NCBI RefSeq assembly: GCF_026340465.1
Contig: NZ_JAPEPC010000001.1
Span: forward strand, 744,001 to 808,000
Direction of reading: 5' to 3'
Length of the DNA: 64,000 nucleotides
Origin: Streptomyces sp. NBC_01306
GTDB lineage: Bacteria; Actinomycetota; Actinomycetes; Streptomycetales; Streptomycetaceae
Both the position numbers and the translations under genes were made by a program. Below are positions 35,039-43,383 of the stretch, piece after piece (the stretch's first letter is position 1; every line of letters begins with the position of its first letter). The notes under the pieces were generated by a model. That model was given only the letters and a program-made list of their open reading frames with translations, had not been told where the DNA came from and ran no database searches.

Positions 35039-35122
35039 GCTCAGCCGCGGCGCGGGGTGCGGTGCTGGGTGCTTCACCGGTGGCACAGGGCCGGTCGGTA
35101 CGGCCCCTGCCGGTACTCCGGT

Positions 35123-35953
35123 TCAGCCGGGCGCCCCGGTGAAGTGTTCCCGTACGAGTGACTGGACGACCGTGAGGTCGCGGGCGATCAGGGCGTCCAG
35201 CAGGGCCGTGTGCTCCGACGCGTCGGCGAGGAGGTCGGCGCGCCGGGTGACGGGCGCGCTCACCAGCGGCCACTGGGCCTTGCGGTGCAGGTCGTCGGCG
35301 ACGGCGACCAGCTGCTGGTTCCCGGAGAGCCCGAGCACGGCCCCGTGGAAGGCACGGTCGGACTCGGCGTAGCGGGCGCGGTCGCCGACCGCTGCGGCGG
35401 AGACCGTGGCCTCGGCGAGCGGCCGCAGCTCGGTCCAGCGGTCCGCCGGGACGGCGCGCGCCAGCCGCAGCATCACCGGGACCTCGATCAGGGCCCGCAC
35501 CTCTGCCAGCTCGGCGAGTTCCCGGGCGCTGCGCTCGGCGACCCGGAAGCCCCGGTTCGGCACGACCTCGACGGCGCCCTCGACCGCGAGTTGCTGCATG
35601 GCCTCCCGTACCGGGGTGGCGGAGACACCGAAGCGCTCGCCGAGCGCCGGTCCGGAGTAGACCTCGCCGGGGACCAGCTCGCCGTCCACCAGGGCGGTGC
35701 GCAGCGCGTGCAGGATCTGGCCGCGCACCGAGTGGCGCCGCACCTGCTTCGCCCCGGACGCAGGCGCGTACGGCCCGTCGGGCACCGGCCGTACGGCGGA
35801 CGCGGGCTGCTCGCAGCGGCTGTGCTCGCCGGGGGCCGGTTCCGCCGTTTCCCGCCGCTCCGGGCTGCGAGCGGGGTCGGGGATCCGGGCCGGGCCGGAC
35901 GGGCGCGGGGGCGCGTACGGCTGTACCGCATCGCGTGCTCTGCCCTGTTCCAC
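35123..35953 (-). CDS. GntR-family regulator (FadR subfamily)
   Basis: A 276-aa repressor. After a disordered Pro/Arg-rich N-terminus of about 70 residues, the winged helix runs from RRHSVRGQILHALRTALVDGE to GERFGVSATPVREAMQQLAVEG, and the C-terminal FCD domain (ELAEVRALIEVPVMLRLA through VVQSLVREHF) is the effector-binding helical bundle. GGAGGAGG precedes GTG 35953. It diverges from the iron-regulated gene at 36074. The effector is probably a carboxylic acid, as for the subfamily. Confidence 0.9.
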   Translation of the reverse strand: MEQGRARDAVQPYAPPRPSGPARIPDPARSPERRETAEPAPGEHSRCEQPASAVRPVPDGPYAPASGAKQVRRHSVRGQILHALRTALVDGELVPGEVYSGPALGERFGVSATPVREAMQQLAVEGAVEVVPNRGFRVAERSARELAELAEVRALIEVPVMLRLARAVPADRWTELRPLAEATVSAAAVGDRARYAESDRAFHGAVLGLSGNQQLVAVADDLHRKAQWPLVSAPVTRRADLLADASEHTALLDALIARDLTVVQSLVREHFTGAPG

Positions 35954-36029
35954 CTGGGTCCTCCTCCGGCGTCCTGTTCAGCACGATAGGCGGACGGGGC
36001 CCCAGTTCAAACATCGATCGGATCGGATA

Positions 36030-36044
36030 AGGTAAGGCTTACCT
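36030..36044 (+). promoter_or_regulatory. Iron box (DmdR/IdeR operator)
   Basis: AGGTAAGGCTTACCT is a perfect 15-bp inverted repeat around a central G and matches the core of the actinobacterial iron box (TTAGGTTAGGCTAACCTAA). It is centred 37 bases upstream of ATG 36074. With iron present, a DtxR-family repressor such as DmdR1 should block the FhuF-like gene. Confidence 0.85.
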
Positions 36045-36073
36045 GCAAACGATCGCGATTCGGTGGTCCCTGC

Positions 36074-36922
36074 ATGACCGTCTCCACCTTGCTGCGCTCC
36101 CCCGTGACCGCCGCCTACGAGCGACTGACCGAGGTGTTCCCCGGCCTGTCCGTCACCGAGCCCGCGGACGGACTCACCCCGTCGGGCGGCGGCTGGGTGA
36201 CCGCCACCGGCCTCGCGGAGGGCGGCAGCGCGCTCGACGCCTTCCTCGACTGGGACAGCGCGCAGGTGGAGCGCGACTACGGGCAGCGGGCCCGGCCGGA
36301 CGTCATCGCCGGCTTCGGTTTCCACCGGTACGCCTGGCCCGCCTGTCTGCTGATCACGGTCCCGTGGTTCCTGCACCGCAGGGTGCCGAGGCTCCCGGTC
36401 GGCGCCGTCTCCTTCCAGCGCACGCTGGGCCGGATGGCCGTACGGACCGGCGCCTTCGCCTGTCTGCCGGACGACCCGGCCGCCGGGGAGCCCGGCGCGT
36501 ATGTGGTCGCGGACGAGGACGCGCTGCGCGCCGAGGTGCGGGCGGCGGTCGCCGAGCATCTGGAACCGGTGCTCGACGGCTTCGGTCCACGGATGCGCCG
36601 CGGCCGGCGGGCCCTGTGGGGGATGGCGACCGACGAGATCGTCGAGGGCCTCTGGTACGTCGCCCATCTGCTCGGCGAGGAGTCGCGCGGGGTGGCGGAG
36701 CTGGAGCTGCTGCTGCCGGGCGCGACCGCCCCGTACGCCGGCGGGGCGGGCTTCCGGGAGCTGACCGGGCCGCAGGGCCGGCCGCTGCCGACCCGCGACC
36801 GCGCGAGCTGCTGTCTCTTCTACACCGTGCGTCCCGGGGACACCTGCGTTACCTGCCCCCGCACCTGCGACGCCGACCGAGTGGCCAGGCTCAGCGCTGA
36901 CACCCCTCCTTCGGCTGACTGA
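36074..36922 (+). CDS. FhuF-like ferric siderophore reductase, 2Fe-2S
   Basis: A 282-aa protein with the FhuF C-terminal cluster motif: CCLFYTVRPGDTCVTCPRTC (two adjacent cysteines, then ten residues, C-x2-C). FhuF proteins reduce ferric iron from hydroxamate siderophores in the cytoplasm. The upstream iron box at 36030-36044 agrees with that function. No siderophore transporter lies nearby. The ribosome binding site is weak. Confidence 0.87.
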   Translation: MTVSTLLRSPVTAAYERLTEVFPGLSVTEPADGLTPSGGGWVTATGLAEGGSALDAFLDWDSAQVERDYGQRARPDVIAGFGFHRYAWPACLLITVPWFLHRRVPRLPVGAVSFQRTLGRMAVRTGAFACLPDDPAAGEPGAYVVADEDALRAEVRAAVAEHLEPVLDGFGPRMRRGRRALWGMATDEIVEGLWYVAHLLGEESRGVAELELLLPGATAPYAGGAGFRELTGPQGRPLPTRDRASCCLFYTVRPGDTCVTCPRTCDADRVARLSADTPPSAD

Positions 36923-37047
36923 ATTCGAACCCAACACGGTTCGCACGCAAGGTAGTTCGATCAGATCGCCCCTATCCGGTGCTCCCTGCACTCCGTTGGC
37001 GTGCTCTTGTCCCGAAACGCTCTGAGCGCCCCGGGATCTGAGCCAAT

Positions 37048-37061
37048 ATTGCGGCCGCAAT
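37048..37061 (+). promoter_or_regulatory. 14-bp perfect palindrome upstream of the DUF2637 gene
   Basis: ATTGCGGCCGCAAT is a perfect palindrome 27 bases upstream of the start codon at 37089. Its position near the ribosome binding site fits a repressor operator. No known regulator is assigned. Confidence 0.5.
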
Positions 37062-37088
37062 GCACTGACGCGATGCAAGGGACACCGC

Positions 37089-38159
37089 ATGCGACTGACC
37101 GACATATCTCTGGACTGGCTGCTTCCCGGTGGCGTGATGATCGCGGGGGTCCTGGTCGCTGTGGCGGTGCTCGTGCGCGGCAGGCGCTCCGCCGACAAGG
37201 GAGCGGCCGACGACACCTGGGAGCGCAGCGAGGAACGCAGACGGCACAAGGAGGCGGTCTACGGGACCGCCTCGTATCTGCTGCTGTTCTGCTGCGCGGC
37301 GGTCGCCGCCGCGCTGTCCTTCCACGGACTGGTCGGCTTCGGCCGGCAGAACCTCAACCTCACGGGCGGCTGGGAGTACCTGGTCCCGTTCGGCCTCGAC
37401 GGCGCCGCCATGTTCTGTTCCGTGCTGGCGGTGCGGGAGGCCAGCCACGGTGACGCGGCGCTCGGCTCGCGGCTGCTGGTGTGGACGTTCGCCGGAGCGG
37501 CGGCCTGGTTCAACTGGGTACACGCGCCGCGCGGCCTGGCCCACGCGGGCGCCCCGCAGTTCTTCGCGGGGATGTCGCTCTCGGCCGCGGTGCTGTTCGA
37601 CCGCGCGCTGAAGCAGACCCGGGTGGCGGCGCTGCGCGAGCAGGGGCTCGTACCCCGCCCGCTGCCGCAGATCCGGATCGTACGGTGGCTGCGCGCGCCC
37701 CGGGAAACCTTCGGCGCCTGGTCGCTGATGCTCCTGGAGGGTGTGCGGACGCTGGACGAGGCGGTCGACGAGGTCCGTGACGACCGGCGCCAGAAGGAGC
37801 AGAACCGGCTCCGGAAGCGGGAGCACGACAAGCTGGAGCGGGCCCACCTCAAGGCGATCAACAGGCAGCACCGGTCGCTGGGCCGTGGCCGCGGCAGCCG
37901 TCAGGTGGAGGTGGCGGGCACGGCTCCGGCTGCGGGCGCGCCAAAGGCGGTATCGGAGCCTGCCATACCCGAGCCGGGACAACTGCCCTTACGCGCCAGG
38001 CCCTCCCTCCAGGCCGTGACGAGTCCTGACTCCGACCGGGCCGCGGCGGGAACCGATGCCGTGACGGTCGACCTCACCGCCGAGGACGACACCCAGACGC
38101 TCCCCCGCCTCGACTCCCTGGAGCAGAAACTGAAGGATCTCGAACAGCAATTCGGCTGA
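37089..38159 (+). CDS. DUF2637 membrane protein with C-terminal coiled coil
   Basis: A 356-aa protein: one N-terminal helix, then four hydrophobic helices forming the DUF2637 domain (about residues 55-180; FGLDGAAMFCSVLAVREAS is typical), a highly charged likely coiled coil (DDRRQKEQNRLRKREHDKLE) and a low-complexity tail ending in LEQKLKDLEQQFG. DUF2637 proteins are related to SpdB-type plasmid spread proteins but also occur as chromosomal genes. Leu301 is a TTA codon (37989-37991), implying bldA dependence. Confidence 0.82.
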   Translation: MRLTDISLDWLLPGGVMIAGVLVAVAVLVRGRRSADKGAADDTWERSEERRRHKEAVYGTASYLLLFCCAAVAAALSFHGLVGFGRQNLNLTGGWEYLVPFGLDGAAMFCSVLAVREASHGDAALGSRLLVWTFAGAAAWFNWVHAPRGLAHAGAPQFFAGMSLSAAVLFDRALKQTRVAALREQGLVPRPLPQIRIVRWLRAPRETFGAWSLMLLEGVRTLDEAVDEVRDDRRQKEQNRLRKREHDKLERAHLKAINRQHRSLGRGRGSRQVEVAGTAPAAGAPKAVSEPAIPEPGQLPLRARPSLQAVTSPDSDRAAAGTDAVTVDLTAEDDTQTLPRLDSLEQKLKDLEQQFG

Positions 38160-38169
38160 GTGGCCCGGA

Positions 38170-38200
38170 GGCGGTCAGGTGTGAGTCATGCCTGACCGCC
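38170..38200. terminator. Convergent hairpin terminator
   Basis: GGCGGTCAGG at 38170-38179 pairs exactly with CCTGACCGCC at 38191-38200 around an 11-base loop. It starts 10 bases after the DUF2637 stop, and its right arm and part of the loop lie in the last codons of the minus-strand HATPase gene, whose TGA at 38186-38188 is in the loop. It can serve both directions. Confidence 0.65.
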
Positions 38201-38644
38201 TTCGAGTTCGAACCAGACCGACTTCCCCACCTCGTGCGTCCGTACGCCCCAGGCGTCCGCGAGCGCCTGCACCAGGAGCAGCCCCCGGCCGTGCGTGCTC
38301 TCGTCGGTGGCGCCGCGGGGCTCCGGCTGCCCGTTCGTGAAGTCCCTTACCTCCACCCGGAGTCCGGCCGGGCCGACCCCGGCGGTGACGACCGCCCCCC
38401 GGTCCGTGTGGATCAGTGCGTTCGTCACCAGCTCGCTGGTGAGCAGCTCGGCCACATCGGCGCTGCTCTGGCTTCCGCACCGGCGCAGCAGCTCCCTGAG
38501 CCCGTGCCGTACGTCCTTCACCGCGGGCAGATCCCCCCGGCCCAGTCTGCGGCGCAGCCGCCCGGTCCGGCGCCCCCCTGGCATGCCGGATCCCTGGCCG
38601 CACCGGTCGGGTGCGGTACTCGTGCCACTGTGACGCCCCGTCAT
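38186..38644 (-). CDS. RsbW-like ATP-binding protein (HATPase_c)
   Basis: A 152-aa protein with a GHKL ATPase domain: the N-box LLTSELVTNALIHT, and a G2-like region STHGRGLLLVQALADAWG. It resembles the many streptomycete anti-sigma-factor-like serine kinases, which bind a sigma factor or anti-anti-sigma protein. No such partner is encoded nearby. ATG 38644 is used; the frame extends to a TTG at 38659. Confidence 0.83.
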   Translation of the reverse strand: MTGRHSGTSTAPDRCGQGSGMPGGRRTGRLRRRLGRGDLPAVKDVRHGLRELLRRCGSQSSADVAELLTSELVTNALIHTDRGAVVTAGVGPAGLRVEVRDFTNGQPEPRGATDESTHGRGLLLVQALADAWGVRTHEVGKSVWFELEGGQA

Positions 38645-38804
38645 ATCCCCCGCCTGCAAGTCGTGGTGCTCTGTCGTGCTCGAACAGCCTCCCGGAATGC
38701 ATGCCCGGCAGGCGGGTGCTCACGCATGACGGGCGGGTGCCGTGCGCTCCGCCGGGGAAGGCAAGCGGGGAACGTCACGCCGAGCCGATCCCGTAGGAGC
38801 CGCG

Positions 38805-41800
38805 ATGCACGACGACCGATCGCTGGTTGAGGGCCGCCTGGAGCGGGCCCTGAACCAGTTCATCCGCCCCGCTCAGTACACGGACCGGGTGGGGCTCACC
38901 CTGTCCGTCTGGCACGCGCCGGGCGAGCCGGTGCCCGTGGCGGAGGCCTTGCGCGGCATGTACGAGCCCTTCGTGGCCGGGACGGAGTGGGGCAGGCCCT
39001 GGTCGACCAGCTGGTTCCGGCTGGAGGGCGCCGTCCCCGACGCCTGGGCCGGGCGCCGGGTCGAGGCCGTGATCGACCCGGGATTCACCGGCGAAGGACC
39101 GGGGTTCCAGGCCGAGGGGATGATCTACGACGCCGAAGGCGTGCCGGTCAAGGGCATCCATCCGCGTAACCGCCAGGTGCCCGTCGCGGCGCCGGCCGCG
39201 GGCGGCGAGCCGGTACGTCTGCTGCTGGAGGCCGCCGCCAATCCCGCCGTACTGCGGCACGGCTTCGAGCCGACACCGCTGGGCGACGTACTGACCGCGG
39301 GCGACGATCCCGTGTACCGCTTCGCCTCCGCGGATCTCGCCGTGCTGAACGAGGACGTCTGGCAGCTGGTCATCGACATCGAGGTGCTCTCCGAGCTGAT
39401 GCGGGAGCTGCCGGCCGACCGCAGCCGGCACCACGAGATCCTGCGCGCCCTGGAGGACATGCTGGACGCGCTGGACCTGCACGACGTACCGGGTACGGCG
39501 GCGGCCGGGCGGGCGGCGCTCGCGCCCGCGCTGGCCAGGCCCGCCGAGGCGGGCGCCCACCGGATCTCGGCCACCGGCCACGCCCATATCGATTCGGCCT
39601 GGCTGTGGCCGCTGCGCGAGACCGTGCGGAAGGCGTCGCGGACCTTCGCGAATGTGACGGCGCTGGCGGCCGACTACCCGGAGCTGGTCTTCGCCTGCTC
39701 GCAGGCCCAGCAGTACGCCTGGGTCAAGGAGCACCAGCCACACATCTGGGAACGCATCAAGAAGGCGGTGGCGGACGGGAACTGGGCTGCGGTCGGCTCC
39801 ATGTGGGTCGAGTCGGACGCCAATATGCCGGGCGGCGAGGCGCTGGCCCGCCAGATCGTGCACGGCAGGCGCTTCTTCGCCGAGGAGCTGGGCGTCGAGA
39901 CCGAGGAGATCTGGCTGCCGGACTCCTTCGGCTACACGGCTGCCTTCCCGCAGCTGGCGAAGCTCGCGGGGATCAGGTGGTTCCTCACCCAGAAGTTGTC
40001 CTGGAACCAGGCCAACCGGATGCCGCACCACTCGTTCTGGTGGGAGGGCATCGACGGGACCCGGGTCTTCACCCACTTCCCGCCCGTCGACACGTACAAC
40101 TCCCAGCTGCACGGTGCCGAACTGGCCCACGCCGAGCGGAACTTCGCCGACAAGGGGCGTGCGACGCGCTCCCTGGTGCCGTTCGGCTGGGGTGACGGCG
40201 GAGGCGGTCCCACGCGCGAGATGCTGGAGAAGGCGCGCAGGCTCCGGGACCTGGAGGGCTCACCGCGCGTGGAGATCGAGAAGCCGTCGGCCTTCTTCGC
40301 GGCGGCCGAGGAGGAGTACGGGCGGCAGGCGCCCGTCTGGTCGGGCGAGCTCTATCTGGAGCTGCACCGCGCCACGTACACCACGCAGGCGAAGACCAAG
40401 CAGGGCAACAGGCGCAGCGAACACCTGCTGCGGGAGGCGGAGTTGTGGGCGACAGCGGCCGCGCTCCGGTCGGATACGTACAGCTATCCCCATGACGAGC
40501 TGGACCGGATCTGGAAGACCGTGCTGCTGCACCAGTTCCACGACATCCTGCCGGGTTCGTCGATCGCCTGGGTGCACCGGGAGGCGCGTGAGACCTACGC
40601 CGGGGTACGGGAGGAGCTGGAGGCGATCATCGCCGGGGCGGTCGCCGCACTCGAACTGGGCCCGGACGTCCGGCCGTTGAGTGAGAGCCACTCCCCCAGG
40701 TCCGTGCTCAACGCCTCACCGTACGGGCGCCGCGAGGTTGTCCGTACGGCAGCCGGAACCGGCGGCACGGCGGACAGCACCGGGGGTACGGCGTTCAGCA
40801 CCGGGGGTTCGCAGGACGGCGCCCTCGCCTTCGCCGAGGTACCGCCGCTCGGTTCCGCGCCGCTCAGCGGTACGGCGCCCGGCGCGCCCGTGACGGTGGC
40901 GGAGGACGGGCCGGCGATCGTGCTCGACAACGGGCTGCTGCGGGTCACGGTGGACGCGGACGGGCTGCTGTCCTCGGTACGCGATCTGGCGGCTGACCGC
41001 GAGGTCCTGGCGCCCGGCAGCCGCGGCAACCTGCTCCAGCTGCACCCCGACCACCCCAACCAGTGGGACGCCTGGGACATCGACCGGCACTACCGGCGCA
41101 GCCGCACCGATCTCACCGCCGCCGAATCGGTGGAGGTCGTCGCTACGGGGCCGCTGCGGGCCGCGGTGCGGGTGGTGCGGACCTTCGGGGCCTCGCGCAT
41201 CGCTCAGGAGCTGCGCCTCGACGCCGAGAGCACCCGGCTGGACATCCTCACGGAGGCCGACTGGCAGGAGTCCGAAAAGGTCCTCAAGGCGGCCTTCCCG
41301 CTCGATGTGCACGCCGAACGGTCCACGGCCGAGATCCAGTTCGGCCATGTGCACCGCGCCACGCACACCAACACCAGCTGGGACGCGGCCCGTTTCGAGA
41401 TCTGCGCGCACCGCTGGCTGCGGGTCGCCGAACCGGGGTACGGGGTCGCGGTGCTCAACGACTCGACGTACGGCCACGATGTGACACGGGCCGAGCACCG
41501 GGACGGTCTTGGCACGACCGTACGGCTGACGCTGCTGCGCGCCCCGCACAGCCCGGACCCGGAGACGGACCTGGGGACCCACCGGTTCAGCTACTCGCTG
41601 TATCCGGGCGCCGGGGTGACCGACGCCGTACGGGAGGGGCTGGCGGTCAATCTGCCGCTGCGGACGGCGGACGCCCCCGCCCTGGCACCGCTGGTCGCCA
41701 CGGACCATCCGGCCGTGACGGTGGAGTCGGTGAAGCTCGCCGAGGACCGCAGCGGGGATGTGGTGGTGCGGCTCTACGAGTCGGCGGGCGGCCGCGCGGA

Positions 41801-41951
41801 CGCCGCGGTCAGGTTCGGCTTCCCGGTGGGGCGGGCCGAGATCACCGACCTGCTGGAACGTCCACTGCGGGAGGTGACGGCGGACGGGGACACGCTCGCG
41901 GTGGCGCTGCGCCCCTTCCAGATCCTGACCCTGCGGCTGCGCCCGGCCTGA
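38805..41951 (+). CDS. Alpha-mannosidase, glycoside hydrolase family 38
   Basis: A 1048-aa enzyme cleaving alpha-mannosides. The zinc-binding HAHID is at residues 259-263, the predicted nucleophile is Asp373 in WLPDSFGYTAAFPQL, and a later zinc ligand lies in HQFHDILPGSS. The N-terminal beta domain and the large C-terminal beta-sandwich region are as in bacterial cytoplasmic GH38 enzymes; there is no signal peptide. TAGGAG precedes ATG 38805. A short Gly/Thr-rich repeat (GGTADSTGGTAFSTGGS) interrupts the linker near residue 650. Confidence 0.95.
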   Translation: MHDDRSLVEGRLERALNQFIRPAQYTDRVGLTLSVWHAPGEPVPVAEALRGMYEPFVAGTEWGRPWSTSWFRLEGAVPDAWAGRRVEAVIDPGFTGEGPGFQAEGMIYDAEGVPVKGIHPRNRQVPVAAPAAGGEPVRLLLEAAANPAVLRHGFEPTPLGDVLTAGDDPVYRFASADLAVLNEDVWQLVIDIEVLSELMRELPADRSRHHEILRALEDMLDALDLHDVPGTAAAGRAALAPALARPAEAGAHRISATGHAHIDSAWLWPLRETVRKASRTFANVTALAADYPELVFACSQAQQYAWVKEHQPHIWERIKKAVADGNWAAVGSMWVESDANMPGGEALARQIVHGRRFFAEELGVETEEIWLPDSFGYTAAFPQLAKLAGIRWFLTQKLSWNQANRMPHHSFWWEGIDGTRVFTHFPPVDTYNSQLHGAELAHAERNFADKGRATRSLVPFGWGDGGGGPTREMLEKARRLRDLEGSPRVEIEKPSAFFAAAEEEYGRQAPVWSGELYLELHRATYTTQAKTKQGNRRSEHLLREAELWATAAALRSDTYSYPHDELDRIWKTVLLHQFHDILPGSSIAWVHREARETYAGVREELEAIIAGAVAALELGPDVRPLSESHSPRSVLNASPYGRREVVRTAAGTGGTADSTGGTAFSTGGSQDGALAFAEVPPLGSAPLSGTAPGAPVTVAEDGPAIVLDNGLLRVTVDADGLLSSVRDLAADREVLAPGSRGNLLQLHPDHPNQWDAWDIDRHYRRSRTDLTAAESVEVVATGPLRAAVRVVRTFGASRIAQELRLDAESTRLDILTEADWQESEKVLKAAFPLDVHAERSTAEIQFGHVHRATHTNTSWDAARFEICAHRWLRVAEPGYGVAVLNDSTYGHDVTRAEHRDGLGTTVRLTLLRAPHSPDPETDLGTHRFSYSLYPGAGVTDAVREGLAVNLPLRTADAPALAPLVATDHPAVTVESVKLAEDRSGDVVVRLYESAGGRADAAVRFGFPVGRAEITDLLERPLREVTADGDTLAVALRPFQILTLRLRPA

Positions 41952-41955
41952 CCGC

Positions 41956-41993
41956 CGCCGCCCGCCCCGAGGTGGGTCCCGGGGCGGGCGGCG
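41956..41993 (+). terminator. Hairpin terminator after the alpha-mannosidase
   Basis: CGCCGCCCGCCCCG at 41956-41969 pairs exactly with its complement at 41980-41993 around a 10-base loop. It begins 5 bases after the stop codon, separating the mannosidase from the P450 gene. Confidence 0.75.
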
Positions 41994-42133
41994 CCGCTTC
42001 CCGCCCCGGACACCACCCGCCCTGCGAGCCTGCCTGATCCAGACGACAGGCCCCGGGCATCTTGCGCTGCGCAGCGGCTGGGCAGGGAGCAGACGCCATT
42101 GACTCTTGCGGGCGCCGCCCCCACCCTCCCGGC

Positions 42134-43333
42134 ATGACCACATCCCATCAGGCCCCGTTCGCCCCGTGCGCCGGCGAGAGCTGGCGCTCGCCGTGGGAGA
42201 TGTACGCGACACTGCGCGACGCGCACCCCCTCCACCACGTCGCCGAGGGCGACTACTGGGTCCTCTCCCGTTACGCGGATGTGCTCGCCGCCGCCCGCGA
42301 CACCGACCGCTACTCCTCCGCCGACGGCCTGACCATCACCTACGGCGAGCGCGAACGCCTCGGCATCACCGACGCCGCACCGATGGTGATGCTGGACCCG
42401 CCCGACCACACCGCCTTCCGCCGGCTGATCACCCGCGGCTACACCCCGCGCCGGGTCGCCGCCATCGAGCCGCACGTCCGGGCCTTCGTCAGGGCCCGCC
42501 TGGACCGCATCGCCGATCTCGGCGGCAGCTGCGACATCGTCGCCGAACTCTTCAAACCGCTGCCCAGTTACGTCGTCGGCCGCTATCTCGGCGTCCCCGA
42601 ACACGACCGCGCCCACTTCGACGGCTGGACCCACGCCATCGTCGAGGCCAACGCGCTGGGCGACCCGCTCGCCGCCGCCGAAGCCGTCACCAGCCTCTTC
42701 GGCTACTTCAGCGAGCTGATCGAACGCCGCCGCACCGAACCCGCCGACGACACCGTCTCCGACCTGGTCGCCCTGATGCCCTCCGACGACACCACCACCC
42801 TGCTGCGCATCCTCGGGTTCGCCTTCACCATGGTCGCCGGCGGCAACGACACCACCACCGGCCTGCTCAGCGGCGCCGCCGAACTCCTCACCGCCCACCC
42901 CGGCCAACGCCGCGCCCTCCTGGACACCCCCGCCCTGCTCCCCTCCGCCATCGAGGAATTCCTCCGGCTGACCTCCCCCGTGCAGTGCCTGGCCCGCACC
43001 GTCACCGAGGACACCACCCTCCACGGCCGGACCGTCCCCGCCGGCCGCAAGGTCCTCCTCCTCTACGCCGCCGCCAACCGCGACCCGCGCGCCTTCGGCC
43101 CCACCGCCGACGACCCGGACCTCACCCGCGAGGGCCCCCAGCACCTCGCCTTCACCCACGGACCGCACCACTGCCTGGGCGCCGCCGCGGCCCGCCTCGT
43201 CTCCCGAACGGCCCTGGAGGAACTCCTGGCCCGCTTCCCGGACTTCGACGTCGACTCGGCGGCGGGCACCTTCGCCGACGGCAACTACGTACGGCGGTAC
43301 GCGTCCCTGCCGTTCGCCGCGGCCGGGACCTGA
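42134..43333 (+). CDS. Cytochrome P450
   Basis: A 399-aa P450 unrelated in detail to the one at 20482. The I-helix is MVAGGNDTTTGLL, with Asn-Asp in place of the usual acid-Thr neighbours, the ExxR motif is EEFLRL, and the haem loop FTHGPHHCLGAAAAR carries the ligand cysteine. Codon use in this gene is unusually strict for C at third positions. No Shine-Dalgarno is visible before ATG 42134. No redox partner is nearby, and substrate is unknown. Confidence 0.93.
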   Translation: MTTSHQAPFAPCAGESWRSPWEMYATLRDAHPLHHVAEGDYWVLSRYADVLAAARDTDRYSSADGLTITYGERERLGITDAAPMVMLDPPDHTAFRRLITRGYTPRRVAAIEPHVRAFVRARLDRIADLGGSCDIVAELFKPLPSYVVGRYLGVPEHDRAHFDGWTHAIVEANALGDPLAAAEAVTSLFGYFSELIERRRTEPADDTVSDLVALMPSDDTTTLLRILGFAFTMVAGGNDTTTGLLSGAAELLTAHPGQRRALLDTPALLPSAIEEFLRLTSPVQCLARTVTEDTTLHGRTVPAGRKVLLLYAAANRDPRAFGPTADDPDLTREGPQHLAFTHGPHHCLGAAAARLVSRTALEELLARFPDFDVDSAAGTFADGNYVRRYASLPFAAAGT

Positions 43334-43343
43334 GCGGTCTGTT

Positions 43344-43375
43344 GTGCTGGCGTGCTGGCGTGCTGGCGTGCTGGC
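43344..43375 (+). repeat. Perfect 8-bp tandem repeat GTGCTGGC x4
   Basis: Four exact copies of GTGCTGGC occupy 43344-43375, in the 50-bp gap between the convergent P450 and PoxB-like genes. The tract is non-coding. Perfect identity suggests recent slippage. Confidence 0.9.
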
Positions 43376-43383
43376 GGTCCCGG

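Noticed and set aside
37089..38159. DUF2637 gene as remnant of an integrative conjugative element
   Set aside because: No integrase, attachment site, replication gene or tRNA lies nearby; DUF2637 genes also occur as ordinary chromosomal genes.
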